A stretch of 47,649 bases of DNA from an uncultured Mycoplasmatota bacterium (GTDB lineage: Bacteria > Bacillota_I > Bacilli_A > RF39 > UBA660): positions 1 to 47,649 of the forward strand of contig CAMYYH010000003.1 of the NCBI GenBank assembly GCA_947303405.1, written 5' to 3'. The position numbers and the translations under genes are program-made. Below, in pieces: positions 24,703 to 33,227 of this stretch (position 1 is the stretch's first letter; the number at the start of each line of letters is the position of its first letter). Under the pieces are notes generated by a model. It made no database searches. It worked only from the letters and a program-made list of their open reading frames with translations, and was not told where the DNA came from.

Positions 24703-25707
24703 TCAATTCTCACTAACATATTCAATATTTAGATGTTTATATGCTTTAGGACAAGCTACTCTACCTCTAGGTGTTCTTTTAATAAATCCTTCTTGTAACA
24801 AGTATGGTTCTACAACATCTTCGATAGTCGTCACTTCTTCACCTATACTAGTTGCTACCGTAGCCGCTCCAACGGGTCCCCCATTAAATTTTGTTATTAA
24901 GGCTTCTAAATACTCTTTATCTATTTGATCCAATCCCGAACTATCGACATTAAGTCGCTTCAAAGCTATTTTCATAATCTCTTCGTCTATTACATCAGAA
25001 CCAAATACTAAAGCAAAATCTCTAACCCTTTTAAACAATCTATTCGCCAATCTTGGCGTTTTTCTACTTCTTCTAGCAAGCTCCTTAGCTGCCTCATCAT
25101 CTATCGGCATATTAAGTACCTTACTAGTTCTTCTTATTATTTTAAATAATTCTTCTTCATTGTAGTAGTTTAATTTTGAAACTATACCAAATCTATCTCG
25201 CAATGGCGAAGATATATCACCAGCTCTAGTAGTTGCTCCCACTAAAGTAAAAGGAGGCAAATCAATTCTTAAATTCCTACTAGTCCCGTCTCCATTAGCA
25301 ATAACTATATCTAAAACAAAATCTTCCATTGCAGGATATAATATTTCCTCAATAAATCTAGGTATTCTATGTATCTCATCAATAAATAAAACATCCCCTT
25401 GTTCAAGAGTAGATAATATTGCTGCCAAATCCCCACTTTTTTCAATAGATGGCCCTGTAGCCGTCCTTATATTAGCTCCCATCTCATTAGCAATAATATG
25501 AGCTAGAGTAGTTTTACCTAAACCAGGAGGGCCATATAATAAAACATGATCTAAAACTTCATCGCGCATCTTACAAGCTTTAATAAATACTTCTAAGTTT
25601 TCCTTTATCTCCGTTTGTCCAACATATTCTTCTAAACTTTGCGGCCTTATAGTTTGATCATAATTATCTAATTCATCACTTTTCTCACTATCAACCAGTC
25701 TTTTCAT
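24703..25707 (-). CDS. ruvB: Holliday junction branch migration helicase RuvB
   Basis: AAA+ motor that drives branch migration with RuvA. Walker [10 protein letters not shown] (59-67), Walker [10 protein letters not shown] (106-114), sensor [21 protein letters not shown], and a C-terminal winged helix ([33 protein letters not shown]...[10 protein letters not shown]). 334 aa is standard. Its ATG overlaps the stop (ATGA) of the upstream nucleotidase gene, so the unit is ruvA-nucleotidase-ruvB. A loose hairpin (AGAATTG / CAATTCT) follows the stop but lacks a good T tract. Confidence 0.98.
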   Translation of the reverse strand: MKRLVDSEKSDELDNYDQTIRPQSLEEYVGQTEIKENLEVFIKACKMRDEVLDHVLLYGPPGLGKTTLAHIIANEMGANIRTATGPSIEKSGDLAAILSTLEQGDVLFIDEIHRIPRFIEEILYPAMEDFVLDIVIANGDGTSRNLRIDLPPFTLVGATTRAGDISSPLRDRFGIVSKLNYYNEEELFKIIRRTSKVLNMPIDDEAAKELARRSRKTPRLANRLFKRVRDFALVFGSDVIDEEIMKIALKRLNVDSSGLDQIDKEYLEALITKFNGGPVGAATVATSIGEEVTTIEDVVEPYLLQEGFIKRTPRGRVACPKAYKHLNIEYVSEN

Positions 25708-26273
25708 AACTTCACCCCATGTATATAATCATATACTTCTTTCCAATTACTTACGCATTTAATGCCCTTTTCTTCCACGTTGTGGCTATCCTTCATCAAA
25801 ACAGAGTCCACCCCTAAACTAAGAGCTTCTTTAATATTTTTAATATCGTTATCTATAAAAAAATCAACTCCAAGTTCCTGACACTTTTTTCCTTTTTTCT
25901 CCATACCAAATATTATCTTATTATATTTAAAGCCATTATTACTAAGCCACTTCTTTGTAGTTCTTCTATCATATATGTCATTTTTTCTTCTCGTAATAAA
26001 AATAATCTCATGTCCCTCTTCATATAACTTATTAATATATTTATTAGCATCGTCCTTAACTTCTAACTTCAAAAAAAACTTACTCTTCTTTATATATTTA
26101 AAGAATGCCTCAATATCTAAAACATTCCAATAAAACATTTCCATAAAAGTACTAGCTTTCTTATTCTTAAAGCCTCTTCCCTTTAAATATGTTTCATCAA
26201 AATATTCCGCTTCTTCTACCATCTTTTTATTAGTAAAAGAAATAGTATCATCAACATCAATCCCAATTCTCAT
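25704..26273 (-). CDS. HAD-family 5' nucleotidase (NT5C-like)
   Basis: HAD-superfamily phosphatase of the 5'(3')-deoxyribonucleotidase-like group. Motif I is GIDVDDTIS, with nucleophile D6 and acid/base D8. Motif II sits in [11 protein letters not shown], and motif III/IV in [25 protein letters not shown]. The ~190-aa length and the [15 protein letters not shown] segment match this group, which dephosphorylates nucleoside monophosphates or unknown metabolites. It lies between ruvA (3-nt gap) and ruvB (4-nt overlap), so it is coexpressed with the recombination genes; a direct link to recombination is not evident. Confidence 0.82.
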   Translation of the reverse strand: MRIGIDVDDTISFTNKKMVEEAEYFDETYLKGRGFKNKKASTFMEMFYWNVLDIEAFFKYIKKSKFFLKLEVKDDANKYINKLYEEGHEIIFITRRKNDIYDRRTTKKWLSNNGFKYNKIIFGMEKKGKKCQELGVDFFIDNDIKNIKEALSLGVDSVLMKDSHNVEEKGIKCVSNWKEVYDYIHGVKL

Positions 26274-26276
26274 AAA

Positions 26277-26828
26277 CTACCTCATTAACAATTTTAACGC
26301 CTCTTTAACTTGTACTTCAACCGGATTTGAAGCATCAACTTGCGGTAATATCTTTTTAATATCTACTTTTTTATAGCCAAGACTCTCTAAAACAGACATT
26401 AGCTCATCAAGTCCATCATTAGTAAACAAATCATCATTTTTAACTAGTTTCCCCTTTAAATCAAGAATAATCTGCCTAGCCATTTTATCTCCAACCTTAG
26501 GAAACTTTGTTAAATACAATAAGTTTTCTCTTTCAATGGCGTCATATATTGCATCTACAGATCCAGCTAGAATAGGAAGAGCAATTTTAGGTCCAACACC
26601 TTTCACGTTAATCAGCTTTAAAAACAAGTCTCTCTCTTGCTCATTCTTAAATCCATACAAAGTATATTCTTCTTCTCTTATATGACTATAAATATATAGC
26701 TTATACTCCTCTTTTTCCTTATAAACATAGGGATTAGATACATAAATCATATAACCAATACCATTATTATCTATTACCACATAATTAGGACCATATCCCT
26801 CAACAATACCCTTTATATAATTATACAT
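26277..26828 (-). CDS. ruvA: Holliday junction DNA-binding protein RuvA
   Basis: Tetrameric DNA-binding partner of RuvB. N-terminal OB domain MYNYIKGIVEGYGPNYVVIDNNGIGYMIYVS; central tandem helix-hairpin-helix region LFLKLINVKGVGPKIALPILAG and LTKFPKVGDKMARQIILDLKGKL; C-terminal RuvB-binding helices (ELMSVLESLGYKKVDIKKIL). The track begins at a TTG inside the -10 element, so that start is impossible; the ATG at 26828 gives the family N-terminus and 183 aa. Promoter TTGACT-17-TATTTT places the transcript start roughly a dozen bases before the ATG, so the leader is very short. Confidence 0.97.
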   Translation of the reverse strand: MYNYIKGIVEGYGPNYVVIDNNGIGYMIYVSNPYVYKEKEEYKLYIYSHIREEEYTLYGFKNEQERDLFLKLINVKGVGPKIALPILAGSVDAIYDAIERENLLYLTKFPKVGDKMARQIILDLKGKLVKNDDLFTNDGLDELMSVLESLGYKKVDIKKILPQVDASNPVEVQVKEALKLLMR

Positions 26829-26847
26829 ACCATCACCATCCACATCC

Positions 26848-26876
26848 AAAATAACATACTATTGTTCGTTAGTCAA
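26848..26876 (-). promoter_or_regulatory. Promoter of the ruvA operon
   Basis: Minus-strand TTGACT, 17-bp spacer ending TGT, TATTTT. No SOS (LexA) box could be identified beside it. Confidence 0.7.
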
Positions 26877-26881
26877 CAAAA

Positions 26882-27475
26882 TTATTTCAACAAATCATCT
26901 TTTATTAAAGAAGCATCAAATCTATAATGTGCATTTATCTTTATACTATTAATTATATCTTCTTCTATAACCATTCCATCTTTAACATATATAAAAAAAG
27001 GAAAACCATATTCATTTCTTTTATCACTTAATATAGCTATACCCTCTTCATATACTATTAAATCTCCTGGTTGATATTTATCTATTTTCTTAATACTTGC
27101 ATCAATCTGCGTAATATTATTCTTAAAAAACCTTTTGATTCCCTCAAAAGAATCTTCTTTCTCAATATTAGCCATCTTTCCCAAATCATATCCTGCATTA
27201 GCTAAAGATTTAGTAATAAAACTATTTATAGTAGCTTTCTTATTAACCTGTCTTTTAGCCCCTAATAATATATCAGAATAATCATCTATTCCATTTTTAT
27301 TAAAGTCGATCTTACTATATATAGTCTTTATATTAAAATCACTAGCCTTATAATACTCTTTGACAATAACAAATTTATTTAAAATAACTAATGTTACAAT
27401 ACAAAAAAGTACTATAGCAATTATTAATATAAGACTCCCCTGTAATCGCCTCTTAATTGTATTTCCATCTTCCAT
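26882..27475 (-). CDS. DUF1287-like membrane protein, apparently without the catalytic residues
   Basis: N-terminal TM helix (about 14-34). The ectodomain follows the DUF1287 (YijF) pattern, a papain/NlpC-type fold: DFNKNGIDDYSDILLGAKRQV near the start, SFITKSLANAGYDLGKM, KIDKYQPGDLIVYEEGIAILSDKRNEYGFPFFIYVKDG, and the end NAHYRFD. In typical members, as I recall them, the second block carries Cys (CTDV.W) and the fourth His (HIGIVSD); here they read SFITKS and EGIAILSD, so the expected Cys and His are missing. It may be a binding protein instead of an enzyme. Last gene of the unit with the P-type ATPase and lipoprotein. Family call inferred from memory of motif spacing. Confidence 0.65.
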   Translation of the reverse strand: MEDGNTIKRRLQGSLILIIAIVLFCIVTLVILNKFVIVKEYYKASDFNIKTIYSKIDFNKNGIDDYSDILLGAKRQVNKKATINSFITKSLANAGYDLGKMANIEKEDSFEGIKRFFKNNITQIDASIKKIDKYQPGDLIVYEEGIAILSDKRNEYGFPFFIYVKDGMVIEEDIINSIKINAHYRFDASLIKDDLLK

Positions 27476-27487
27476 AATCCACCATCA

Positions 27488-28300
27488 CTAATTGTTAAGT
27501 AATTGAGCCATCAAATTATCTTTATTACTATCTATATCTTCTAATATTTTCTTAATAACCTCTTTATCCTTTTCATTTAACTCTTGTAGGTACTTCTTAG
27601 TCTTTTTACCTAACTCAACTATCTTATTATTCTTTTTAACCTTTTGTCCAACATTTTCTAAATATAAAGAATAATAACAAATATTATCAGTTACTTCATT
27701 ATTTCTAAACACATTATCATAATTATTACTAATATAAGTAATAGCTTTCTCTAGTTTCTTAGTTGTAATAAAATCAGTTTCATCTCTTTCTACTAACAAC
27801 TTGGTTTTAGCTTTAGATAAATAACCATTTACAACCACATATCTTTGATATATCTCATAAAATTCATCTAACTCTTTATCTAATTTCTTATTAACTATAT
27901 TAAAGCTATCTTCCAACTCCTTCTTATTTCCTTTACTTTGTCTAAGCATATATTCATAGGCAGCACTAGCCATATTACATATATTTTGTTTCTTAATATA
28001 CTTATTAGAACATACTCTATTTAAAAGTACTGTATGATAAACATACTTTTTACTAATTTTCTTTTTATAATTCTTGCCTATATAATTAATACTTTTCTTA
28101 ACACTATCCTTGCTAAGACTCTCTATACTATTGCCTACTTCTTTTTTAGCTTCCTCTAAAAAACCTGTAACTGGGTTTTTACATCCAACTAAATTAAACA
28201 CAATCATTATCACTAATATACTCTTATTAATCATCCTTTTCAATAATTGTACCACAATGACAAATAGTTTACTACTAAATAAAAAGAAGATAATCATCAT
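27488..28300 (-). CDS. Putative lipoprotein, helical, unknown family
   Basis: No family recognised. A strong RBS (AAAGGAGATA) inside the end of the ATPase gene points to the ATG at 28300, or the one directly after. The N-terminus then has two hydrophobic runs (MMIIFFLFSSKLFVIVVQLL and NKSILVIMIVFNLVGC), the second ending in a lipobox LVGC. A start at the internal ATG 28234 (MINKSIL) would make a normal 18-residue lipoprotein signal but lacks a spaced RBS. The mature part (~230 aa) is strongly helical and Lys-rich, with three or four cysteines (RVCSNKY, NICNMA, NICYYS). Coupled to the calcium-type ATPase upstream and the DUF1287-like gene downstream. Confidence 0.65.
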   Translation of the reverse strand: MMIIFFLFSSKLFVIVVQLLKRMINKSILVIMIVFNLVGCKNPVTGFLEEAKKEVGNSIESLSKDSVKKSINYIGKNYKKKISKKYVYHTVLLNRVCSNKYIKKQNICNMASAAYEYMLRQSKGNKKELEDSFNIVNKKLDKELDEFYEIYQRYVVVNGYLSKAKTKLLVERDETDFITTKKLEKAITYISNNYDNVFRNNEVTDNICYYSLYLENVGQKVKKNNKIVELGKKTKKYLQELNEKDKEVIKKILEDIDSNKDNLMAQLLNN

Positions 28301-30888
28301 TATCTCCTTTCCCTATAAAACTTTTTATATATTTCAAATACTATAATAATTATCAAGGATAACCCAAAAACTATAAGTATTTCTGATGATGTAAGTGTTT
28401 CTAATTTAAGAAATTGCGAAGTAATAGGTATTTCTGATAAAAATAATTGTAAAAATATCGAGCCATATATAGTACATAGCAATAATGGATTGCTATAAGA
28501 TTTCTTTTTAAATATACTATTATTCTCGCTACGACAATTTAAAACATTAACATTTTGTATAAATACCATTAGCATCATTATAACTGCTCTAGCATGAGTT
28601 ACACTCATGCCTTTATCCATCATAGACTTCCAAGTCCCAAATACTATTAAAGTAATAGTTATTCCCAATATTAATACCTCTCTAGACAACGCATTATTAA
28701 ATAAAGATTCACTAGTATTTCTAGGCTTTTCCGACATAATATCATCTTCAGCTTGTTCTAATGACAATGATACATCTTGCAAGCCATCAGTAACCATATT
28801 AAGCCATAACAATTGAATAGCCACCAACGGCATATCATAACCAAACAAAATAGACAAAACAAAGAAAGCCACTTCTGCAAAACCACAACTAATTAAAAAT
28901 AAAGTAATCTTTCTAATATTAGCATATGCTACTCTGCCTTCTCTTATTCCAGCTACTATAGAAGTAAAGTTGTCATCCGTTATTATCATAGAAGCAGTTT
29001 CTTTAGCTACATCCGTCCCCGATCCCATAGCTATTCCAATATTTGCACTTTTAATAGCGGGCGCATCATTAACTCCATCCCCTGTAACTGCCACAAACTC
29101 TCCTCTTCTTTTAAAAGAATTAACTATATCTAACTTATCCATAGGTGTTACTCTTGAAAATACTTTTATTTTACTTATATATTCATCTAATTCTTTTTCA
29201 CCTAACGCCCTATACTTAGCAACATCTTCTCCGGTAGCAACATCTTTATATTCTTTACATAGCCCTAATTCTTTACCTATTGCAAAAGCCGTTAAAGGAT
29301 GATCCCCTGTTACCATTACTACTTTTATACCAGCGTGATAGCATTCTTCTAAAGACTTCTTAACTTCACTTCTAACCGGATCTATAAATCCAACTAAGCC
29401 CTTAAATTCTAAACCTTTTAAGTCTTTCTTATCTGTACTATTAACTTCTCCATCTGCAATAGCTATAACTCTATAACCACTACTAGTTAATTCTTCATTA
29501 TATTTAACAAAATCTTTACTATTACTAGAAAAGCTCATAACCTTTTCTAAAGACCCTTTAACAGTACAGTATAATTTATTATTCTTCTTATAATAAACTG
29601 CCGAATATCTATTCTCCGATTCATAAGGAATTGTCTCAACCTTATCAACCATATCATCTATTTCCGCCTTCATGCCTAAACTAAGAAAAGCAATATCTAT
29701 CGAGTCTCCAAACGACACCCATTCATCGTTATCATATTCTAAATGGCCTTCATTATTCATACATCCTAACCAAGCTATCTCTTTAGCTTTATTTAACTTC
29801 TTATCCCCTTTAATCTTGCCATCACCATTATAACCAGTTCCTGTTATCTCAAAACTAGTCCCATCTGCTAAAACTATTCTCTTAGCAGTTTGTTCATTAA
29901 CAGTTAATGTTCCTGTTTTATCCGTAGCAATAACCGTACAACTACCTAACGCTTCAACCGAATTCAATTTCTTAACAATTACATTCTTTTCCGCCATTCT
30001 CTTAGAAGCAATAGTTAAAGCCATTGTTAATGCAAGCGGCAATCCTTCCGGCATGGCTGATACCGATAAAGCAATAACACTTAAAAATATTGAACCTCCC
30101 TTATAACCTCTACTTAACAAAACTAACGTTATAATAAAAGCAATAAACACTATAATCATAGTAATTTGTTTAGAAAACTTATTAATACGTATTGTAAGAG
30201 GTGATTTCTCATCTTCATCCTCTGTTACTTTTTTAGCAATTTTACCTATCTCTGTATCTAATCCCGTTGAACATACAACCGCCTTAGCTCTTCCTGTAAC
30301 AACAGAGGTTCCTGCAAATACCATATTAGTTCTATCAGCAAGAGGAGTACCTTCAGTAAGTACCTTATTATTCTTTATTTCTGGTAAACTCTCTCCCGTT
30401 AGGGTAGCCTCATCAACTTGAAAATTGTGGCACTCAATAATCCTAGCATCAGCTGATATCTTAGTTCCACTATCAAGTAATATTATGTCTCCCTTTACTA
30501 ATAAAGAAGAATCAATTTCGTATTCTTTATTATTTCTAATTACATAAATAGTAGACTTTATCATGCTAAGCAACACTTCAGCATCTTTTAACGCTTTCCA
30601 CTCTTGATAAGCACCCATAATAATATCTATCAAAAAAATAATTAACAAAGCTAGGCAATCAATATATTCTTTAGCTACAAAAGATAATAATAGAGTAACT
30701 AATAAAATTATTTCAATCGGATTATATACCTCTTCTAGTAATATTCTAAAAATATTCTTCTTTTTCTTCTTGGGAAGGATATTCAATCCATACATCTCTA
30801 CTCTTTTTTTTGCTTCCCCAGACGATAATCCTTTTAAAGAAGTATCAAGTTCCATTAATACTTGATCCGTACTCTTACAATAAAACAC
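28300..30888 (-). CDS. Cation-transporting P-type ATPase, calcium (P2) type
   Basis: Membrane pump exporting cations, most likely Ca2+. N-terminal cation-ATPase domain (STDQVLMELDTSLKGLSSGEAKKRVEMYGLN), actuator loop LTGESLPE (163-170), M4 motif SAMPEGLP (277-284), phosphorylation site DKTGTLT (323-329), MVTGDHPLTA, and hinge VTGDGVNDAPAIKSA...GTDVAKETA. The M6 sequence LWLNMVTDGLQDVSL keeps the Asn and Asp used by Ca2+ pumps (usual NxxTDGLPA). 862 aa and ~10 membrane helices fit PMCA/SERCA-like bacterial pumps. Starts at GTG 30888 with GGTGATATAA. It lies 15 bases after the PF06541 protein gene and overlaps the lipoprotein gene by one base. Mg2+ or Mn2+ transport cannot be excluded. Confidence 0.9.
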   Translation of the reverse strand: MFYCKSTDQVLMELDTSLKGLSSGEAKKRVEMYGLNILPKKKKKNIFRILLEEVYNPIEIILLVTLLLSFVAKEYIDCLALLIIFLIDIIMGAYQEWKALKDAEVLLSMIKSTIYVIRNNKEYEIDSSLLVKGDIILLDSGTKISADARIIECHNFQVDEATLTGESLPEIKNNKVLTEGTPLADRTNMVFAGTSVVTGRAKAVVCSTGLDTEIGKIAKKVTEDEDEKSPLTIRINKFSKQITMIIVFIAFIITLVLLSRGYKGGSIFLSVIALSVSAMPEGLPLALTMALTIASKRMAEKNVIVKKLNSVEALGSCTVIATDKTGTLTVNEQTAKRIVLADGTSFEITGTGYNGDGKIKGDKKLNKAKEIAWLGCMNNEGHLEYDNDEWVSFGDSIDIAFLSLGMKAEIDDMVDKVETIPYESENRYSAVYYKKNNKLYCTVKGSLEKVMSFSSNSKDFVKYNEELTSSGYRVIAIADGEVNSTDKKDLKGLEFKGLVGFIDPVRSEVKKSLEECYHAGIKVVMVTGDHPLTAFAIGKELGLCKEYKDVATGEDVAKYRALGEKELDEYISKIKVFSRVTPMDKLDIVNSFKRRGEFVAVTGDGVNDAPAIKSANIGIAMGSGTDVAKETASMIITDDNFTSIVAGIREGRVAYANIRKITLFLISCGFAEVAFFVLSILFGYDMPLVAIQLLWLNMVTDGLQDVSLSLEQAEDDIMSEKPRNTSESLFNNALSREVLILGITITLIVFGTWKSMMDKGMSVTHARAVIMMLMVFIQNVNVLNCRSENNSIFKKKSYSNPLLLCTIYGSIFLQLFLSEIPITSQFLKLETLTSSEILIVFGLSLIIIIVFEIYKKFYRERR

Positions 30889-30903
30889 TTATATCACCAC
30901 ATT

Positions 30904-31542
30904 CTACTTCTTGTTCCATCTATAATTAAACATATTATTCAAATAATCCATACCAAAAAATCTATCTAACAATTCTTCGTATTTATTACTAGGGGTTATT
31001 CCCTTTTCATAATCTTTAGCTCTATTTATCGCTTGCAAAGTAAGAATACTATCAAACACTAAGAAAACTATAATAATATTCTTAATTATTTCACCTTTTT
31101 TTCTATTAAACCCTCTAATAAAATCAATAACCACCGGACAAATATATCTTATCCATATTACACCTAATATCCCCCACAAAATAGAATACTTAAGACATAT
31201 GCGTCCATTAATATTTAGAAAATACTTTTTATAATTCCAAGCTACAAACCCAACTAGTTTTTCCATAGAAAAAGATAATAAATACTCTAATAACGAACCA
31301 ACTATAAAAACAATTACAAATAATTTAATAATATTATCATTTCTATATTTATATAAAAAAACAACAAAAAAGACAGCTGCAAATCCATATACAATATTAA
31401 ATGGTCCAACTACTAAAGCGGTATGATTAATAATTATCCCCCGTCTATATAAAGACCACAATAACTCAATCATATAGCCAAAAAGGCACCCAAATAAAAA
31501 TATATAGAATAATTCATAAAAACCCATTATCTTTTTTTTCAT
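30904..31542 (-). CDS. Integral membrane protein, PF06541 (putative ABC transporter permease) family
   Basis: Five or six predicted membrane helices in ~212 aa. It matches the family annotated as putative ABC transporter permease (ABC_trans_CmpB): FGCLFGYMIELLWSLYRRGIIINHTALVVGPFNIVYGFAAVFFV, then GSLLEYLLSFSMEKLVGFVAWNYKKYFLNINGRICLKYSILWGILGV. The W-x-Y...NINGRICL block is the family's strongest signature. Despite the name no ATPase partner is nearby and no function is established. First gene of the operon with the P-type ATPase, with RBS AAAGGGAT. Confidence 0.8.
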   Translation of the reverse strand: MKKKIMGFYELFYIFLFGCLFGYMIELLWSLYRRGIIINHTALVVGPFNIVYGFAAVFFVVFLYKYRNDNIIKLFVIVFIVGSLLEYLLSFSMEKLVGFVAWNYKKYFLNINGRICLKYSILWGILGVIWIRYICPVVIDFIRGFNRKKGEIIKNIIIVFLVFDSILTLQAINRAKDYEKGITPSNKYEELLDRFFGMDYLNNMFNYRWNKK

Positions 31543-31566
31543 ATATATCCCTTTTTCACATCTTAT

Positions 31567-31575
31567 ATTATAACA
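31567..31575 (-). promoter_or_regulatory. Extended -10 promoter of the PF06541/P-type ATPase operon
   Basis: TGTTATAAT on the minus strand, 24 bases before the start codon and just downstream of the tad operon terminator. Confidence 0.5.
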
Positions 31576-31589
31576 AATCCTAGATACAT

Positions 31590-31633
31590 ATAAAATCCGT
31601 TGCTATAACCAAGAGTTATAACGAACGGACTTT
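31590..31633 (-). terminator. Strong terminator of the tad operon
   Basis: Long minus-strand stem: AAAGTCCGTT pairs with AACGGATTTT, a CG/GC internal interruption, then TATAAC pairs with GTTATA around a short loop; ends in TTTTATAT. It follows the tadC stop. Confidence 0.75.
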
Positions 31634-31636
31634 ATA

Positions 31637-32266
31637 TCAACTAGCAATATAGTATATTAAAAAAATCATTACAGCTAAAAAAACTATACATAACAAACAA
31701 AGTTTAATAGGCATCATTTTCTTTATAGATATAATCTCTTGATTATAATTATCCTTTAAAGAGTTTAATTGCCATTCTAAACTATCTACTATCTTATCCC
31801 CGTCTCTATTATTTTCCTTTAAATCTAATATCATATTTTGAATATATAAATTAGGTATTCTCTCACTTAAATCTTCTAACCCTTCTTCTAAACTAAAACC
31901 TATTTTCAAATTATTAATCACTTTACTAAACTCATTGCTTAATTCGTTTTTAACTACTTTAGAACTATTCTTAATACTTGTTTTAACACTCTTACCATTT
32001 TTTAAATTTAGTAATAAAGCAGGAATGTAATCTAAAGCATCCCGTTCTAGAGATACACTCCTCCTTTTTATAGGCAAATCAATAAGTATATATTCACTCA
32101 AAGAATAAAATATTAATGTCATCAAAGGTGCCACGATATATCCCAATCTTAAACTTAATAATAAATACAAAAACAATAATATAGAAAGTATTAATCTAAA
32201 AATAACAAAAATATGAGAATCATAATTAATGCCTAGTAACCTAATCTTTTTATCCAACTTTTTCAT
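31637..32266 (-). CDS. tadC: Tad pilus/secretion inner membrane protein TadC-like (T2SSF family)
   Basis: Platform protein of the Tad (Flp) system, GspF/T2SSF superfamily. Two hydrophobic segments at the N-terminus (about 17-55), then the cytoplasmic helical T2SSF domain (RDALDYIPALLLNLKNGKSVKTSIKNSSKVVKNELSNEFSKVINNLKIGFSLEEGLEDLSERIPNLYIQNMILDLKENNRDGDKIVDSLEWQLNSLKD), then a C-terminal TM helix. At 209 aa it is short compared with usual TadC (~280-300), mainly for lack of one helix region. Start overlaps tadB stop by four bases. Works with TadB to couple TadA ATPase motion to pilin assembly. Confidence 0.85.
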   Translation of the reverse strand: MKKLDKKIRLLGINYDSHIFVIFRLILSILLFLYLLLSLRLGYIVAPLMTLIFYSLSEYILIDLPIKRRSVSLERDALDYIPALLLNLKNGKSVKTSIKNSSKVVKNELSNEFSKVINNLKIGFSLEEGLEDLSERIPNLYIQNMILDLKENNRDGDKIVDSLEWQLNSLKDNYNQEIISIKKMMPIKLCLLCIVFLAVMIFLIYYIAS

Positions 32267-33219
32267 ACGTCTCTCCTTACTAAGCTATATATAAATAACA
32301 AATATACTATATATATAATTGATTCCCCAATAATAAGATATACTAACTTTTTACCACATAAAGCAATAATATATTCCACACCCATCATCATAGTTAACCC
32401 AACTACAAATATAGGAATATTAGCCAGTAATAATACAACTAATTTATTAGTATTATTTAATCTAATCAAATAATGATCTATTTTTTCTCTATCTACAATA
32501 TCTCTCTCTAATACACTACATATGTCTTTAATAGATATCCCATATCTTATATTAAGCCCCAATAATTCAGCTATATATAATATCTTACTAATCTTAGTTC
32601 TTTCATACATTCTATATAAAGAAGTACTGATATCTAATCCCCTATCCAAGTCTTGTCTTACTACTTTAAATTCTTCCTTTAAAGGATCACCTATCTCATT
32701 AATAATACTATTAACAACCTCTTTATGACTTCTATTAACTTCATAACAATTATTCATAACTATCATAACTTTAGATATATTTATATTCATATATAATACT
32801 TTCCTTTTATAATTAATACCAAATATAAAGTCAATAAGATAATACCCTATTAAATACATAACAACCACTATTAAAAGATTTAAATTAAGTTTATATAACG
32901 AACATTCAAAGAGATAAATAAACCCAAACATTAATCCCAAAACAATCTTAGATGTTATTATATCTTCATTATTATATACACTATTCCCAAGATATTTATC
33001 ATACTTATTATTTCTCTTCTTATAAAAACCTGTATTATCTAACTTTCTAGTTATCTTATAAATAATATTATATATTCCATTACTATTTTTTCCTCTAATC
33101 GTAAAGCTATTAATTCTTTTAGCTCTATATACATAAATAATATATCTATAAAAGTAATAAATAAGAATAATAATAAATATAAATGCTATTATTTGAAAAA
33201 CCATTTTAAATTCTTCCAT
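32263..33219 (-). CDS. tadB: Tad pilus/secretion inner membrane protein TadB-like (T2SSF family)
   Basis: Second platform protein. An N-terminal TM helix (about 8-28), two membrane segments around residues 85-133, a cytoplasmic T2SSF helical domain (NISKVMIVMNNCYEVNRSHKEVVNSIINEIGDPLKEEFKVVRQDLDRGLDISTSLYRMYERTKISKILYIAELLGLNIRYGISIKDICSVLERDI), and two C-terminal TM helices (265-312). 318 aa is typical of TadB. RBS GGTGG before the ATG; sits 8 bases after tadA and overlaps tadC. TadB versus TadC is assigned by order and size. Confidence 0.87.
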   Translation of the reverse strand: MEEFKMVFQIIAFIFIIILIYYFYRYIIYVYRAKRINSFTIRGKNSNGIYNIIYKITRKLDNTGFYKKRNNKYDKYLGNSVYNNEDIITSKIVLGLMFGFIYLFECSLYKLNLNLLIVVVMYLIGYYLIDFIFGINYKRKVLYMNINISKVMIVMNNCYEVNRSHKEVVNSIINEIGDPLKEEFKVVRQDLDRGLDISTSLYRMYERTKISKILYIAELLGLNIRYGISIKDICSVLERDIVDREKIDHYLIRLNNTNKLVVLLLANIPIFVVGLTMMMGVEYIIALCGKKLVYLIIGESIIYIVYLLFIYSLVRRDV

Positions 33220-33227
33220 TATTCCAC

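Noticed and set aside
24676-24710. Hairpin AGAATTG / CAATTCT after ruvB
   Set aside because: The stem is good but there is no T tract after it, so I did not call it a terminator.
28970-29302. Plus-strand 110-aa ORF and similar plus-strand ORFs at 33322 and 34219
   Set aside because: Antisense shadows of the P-type ATPase and tadA.
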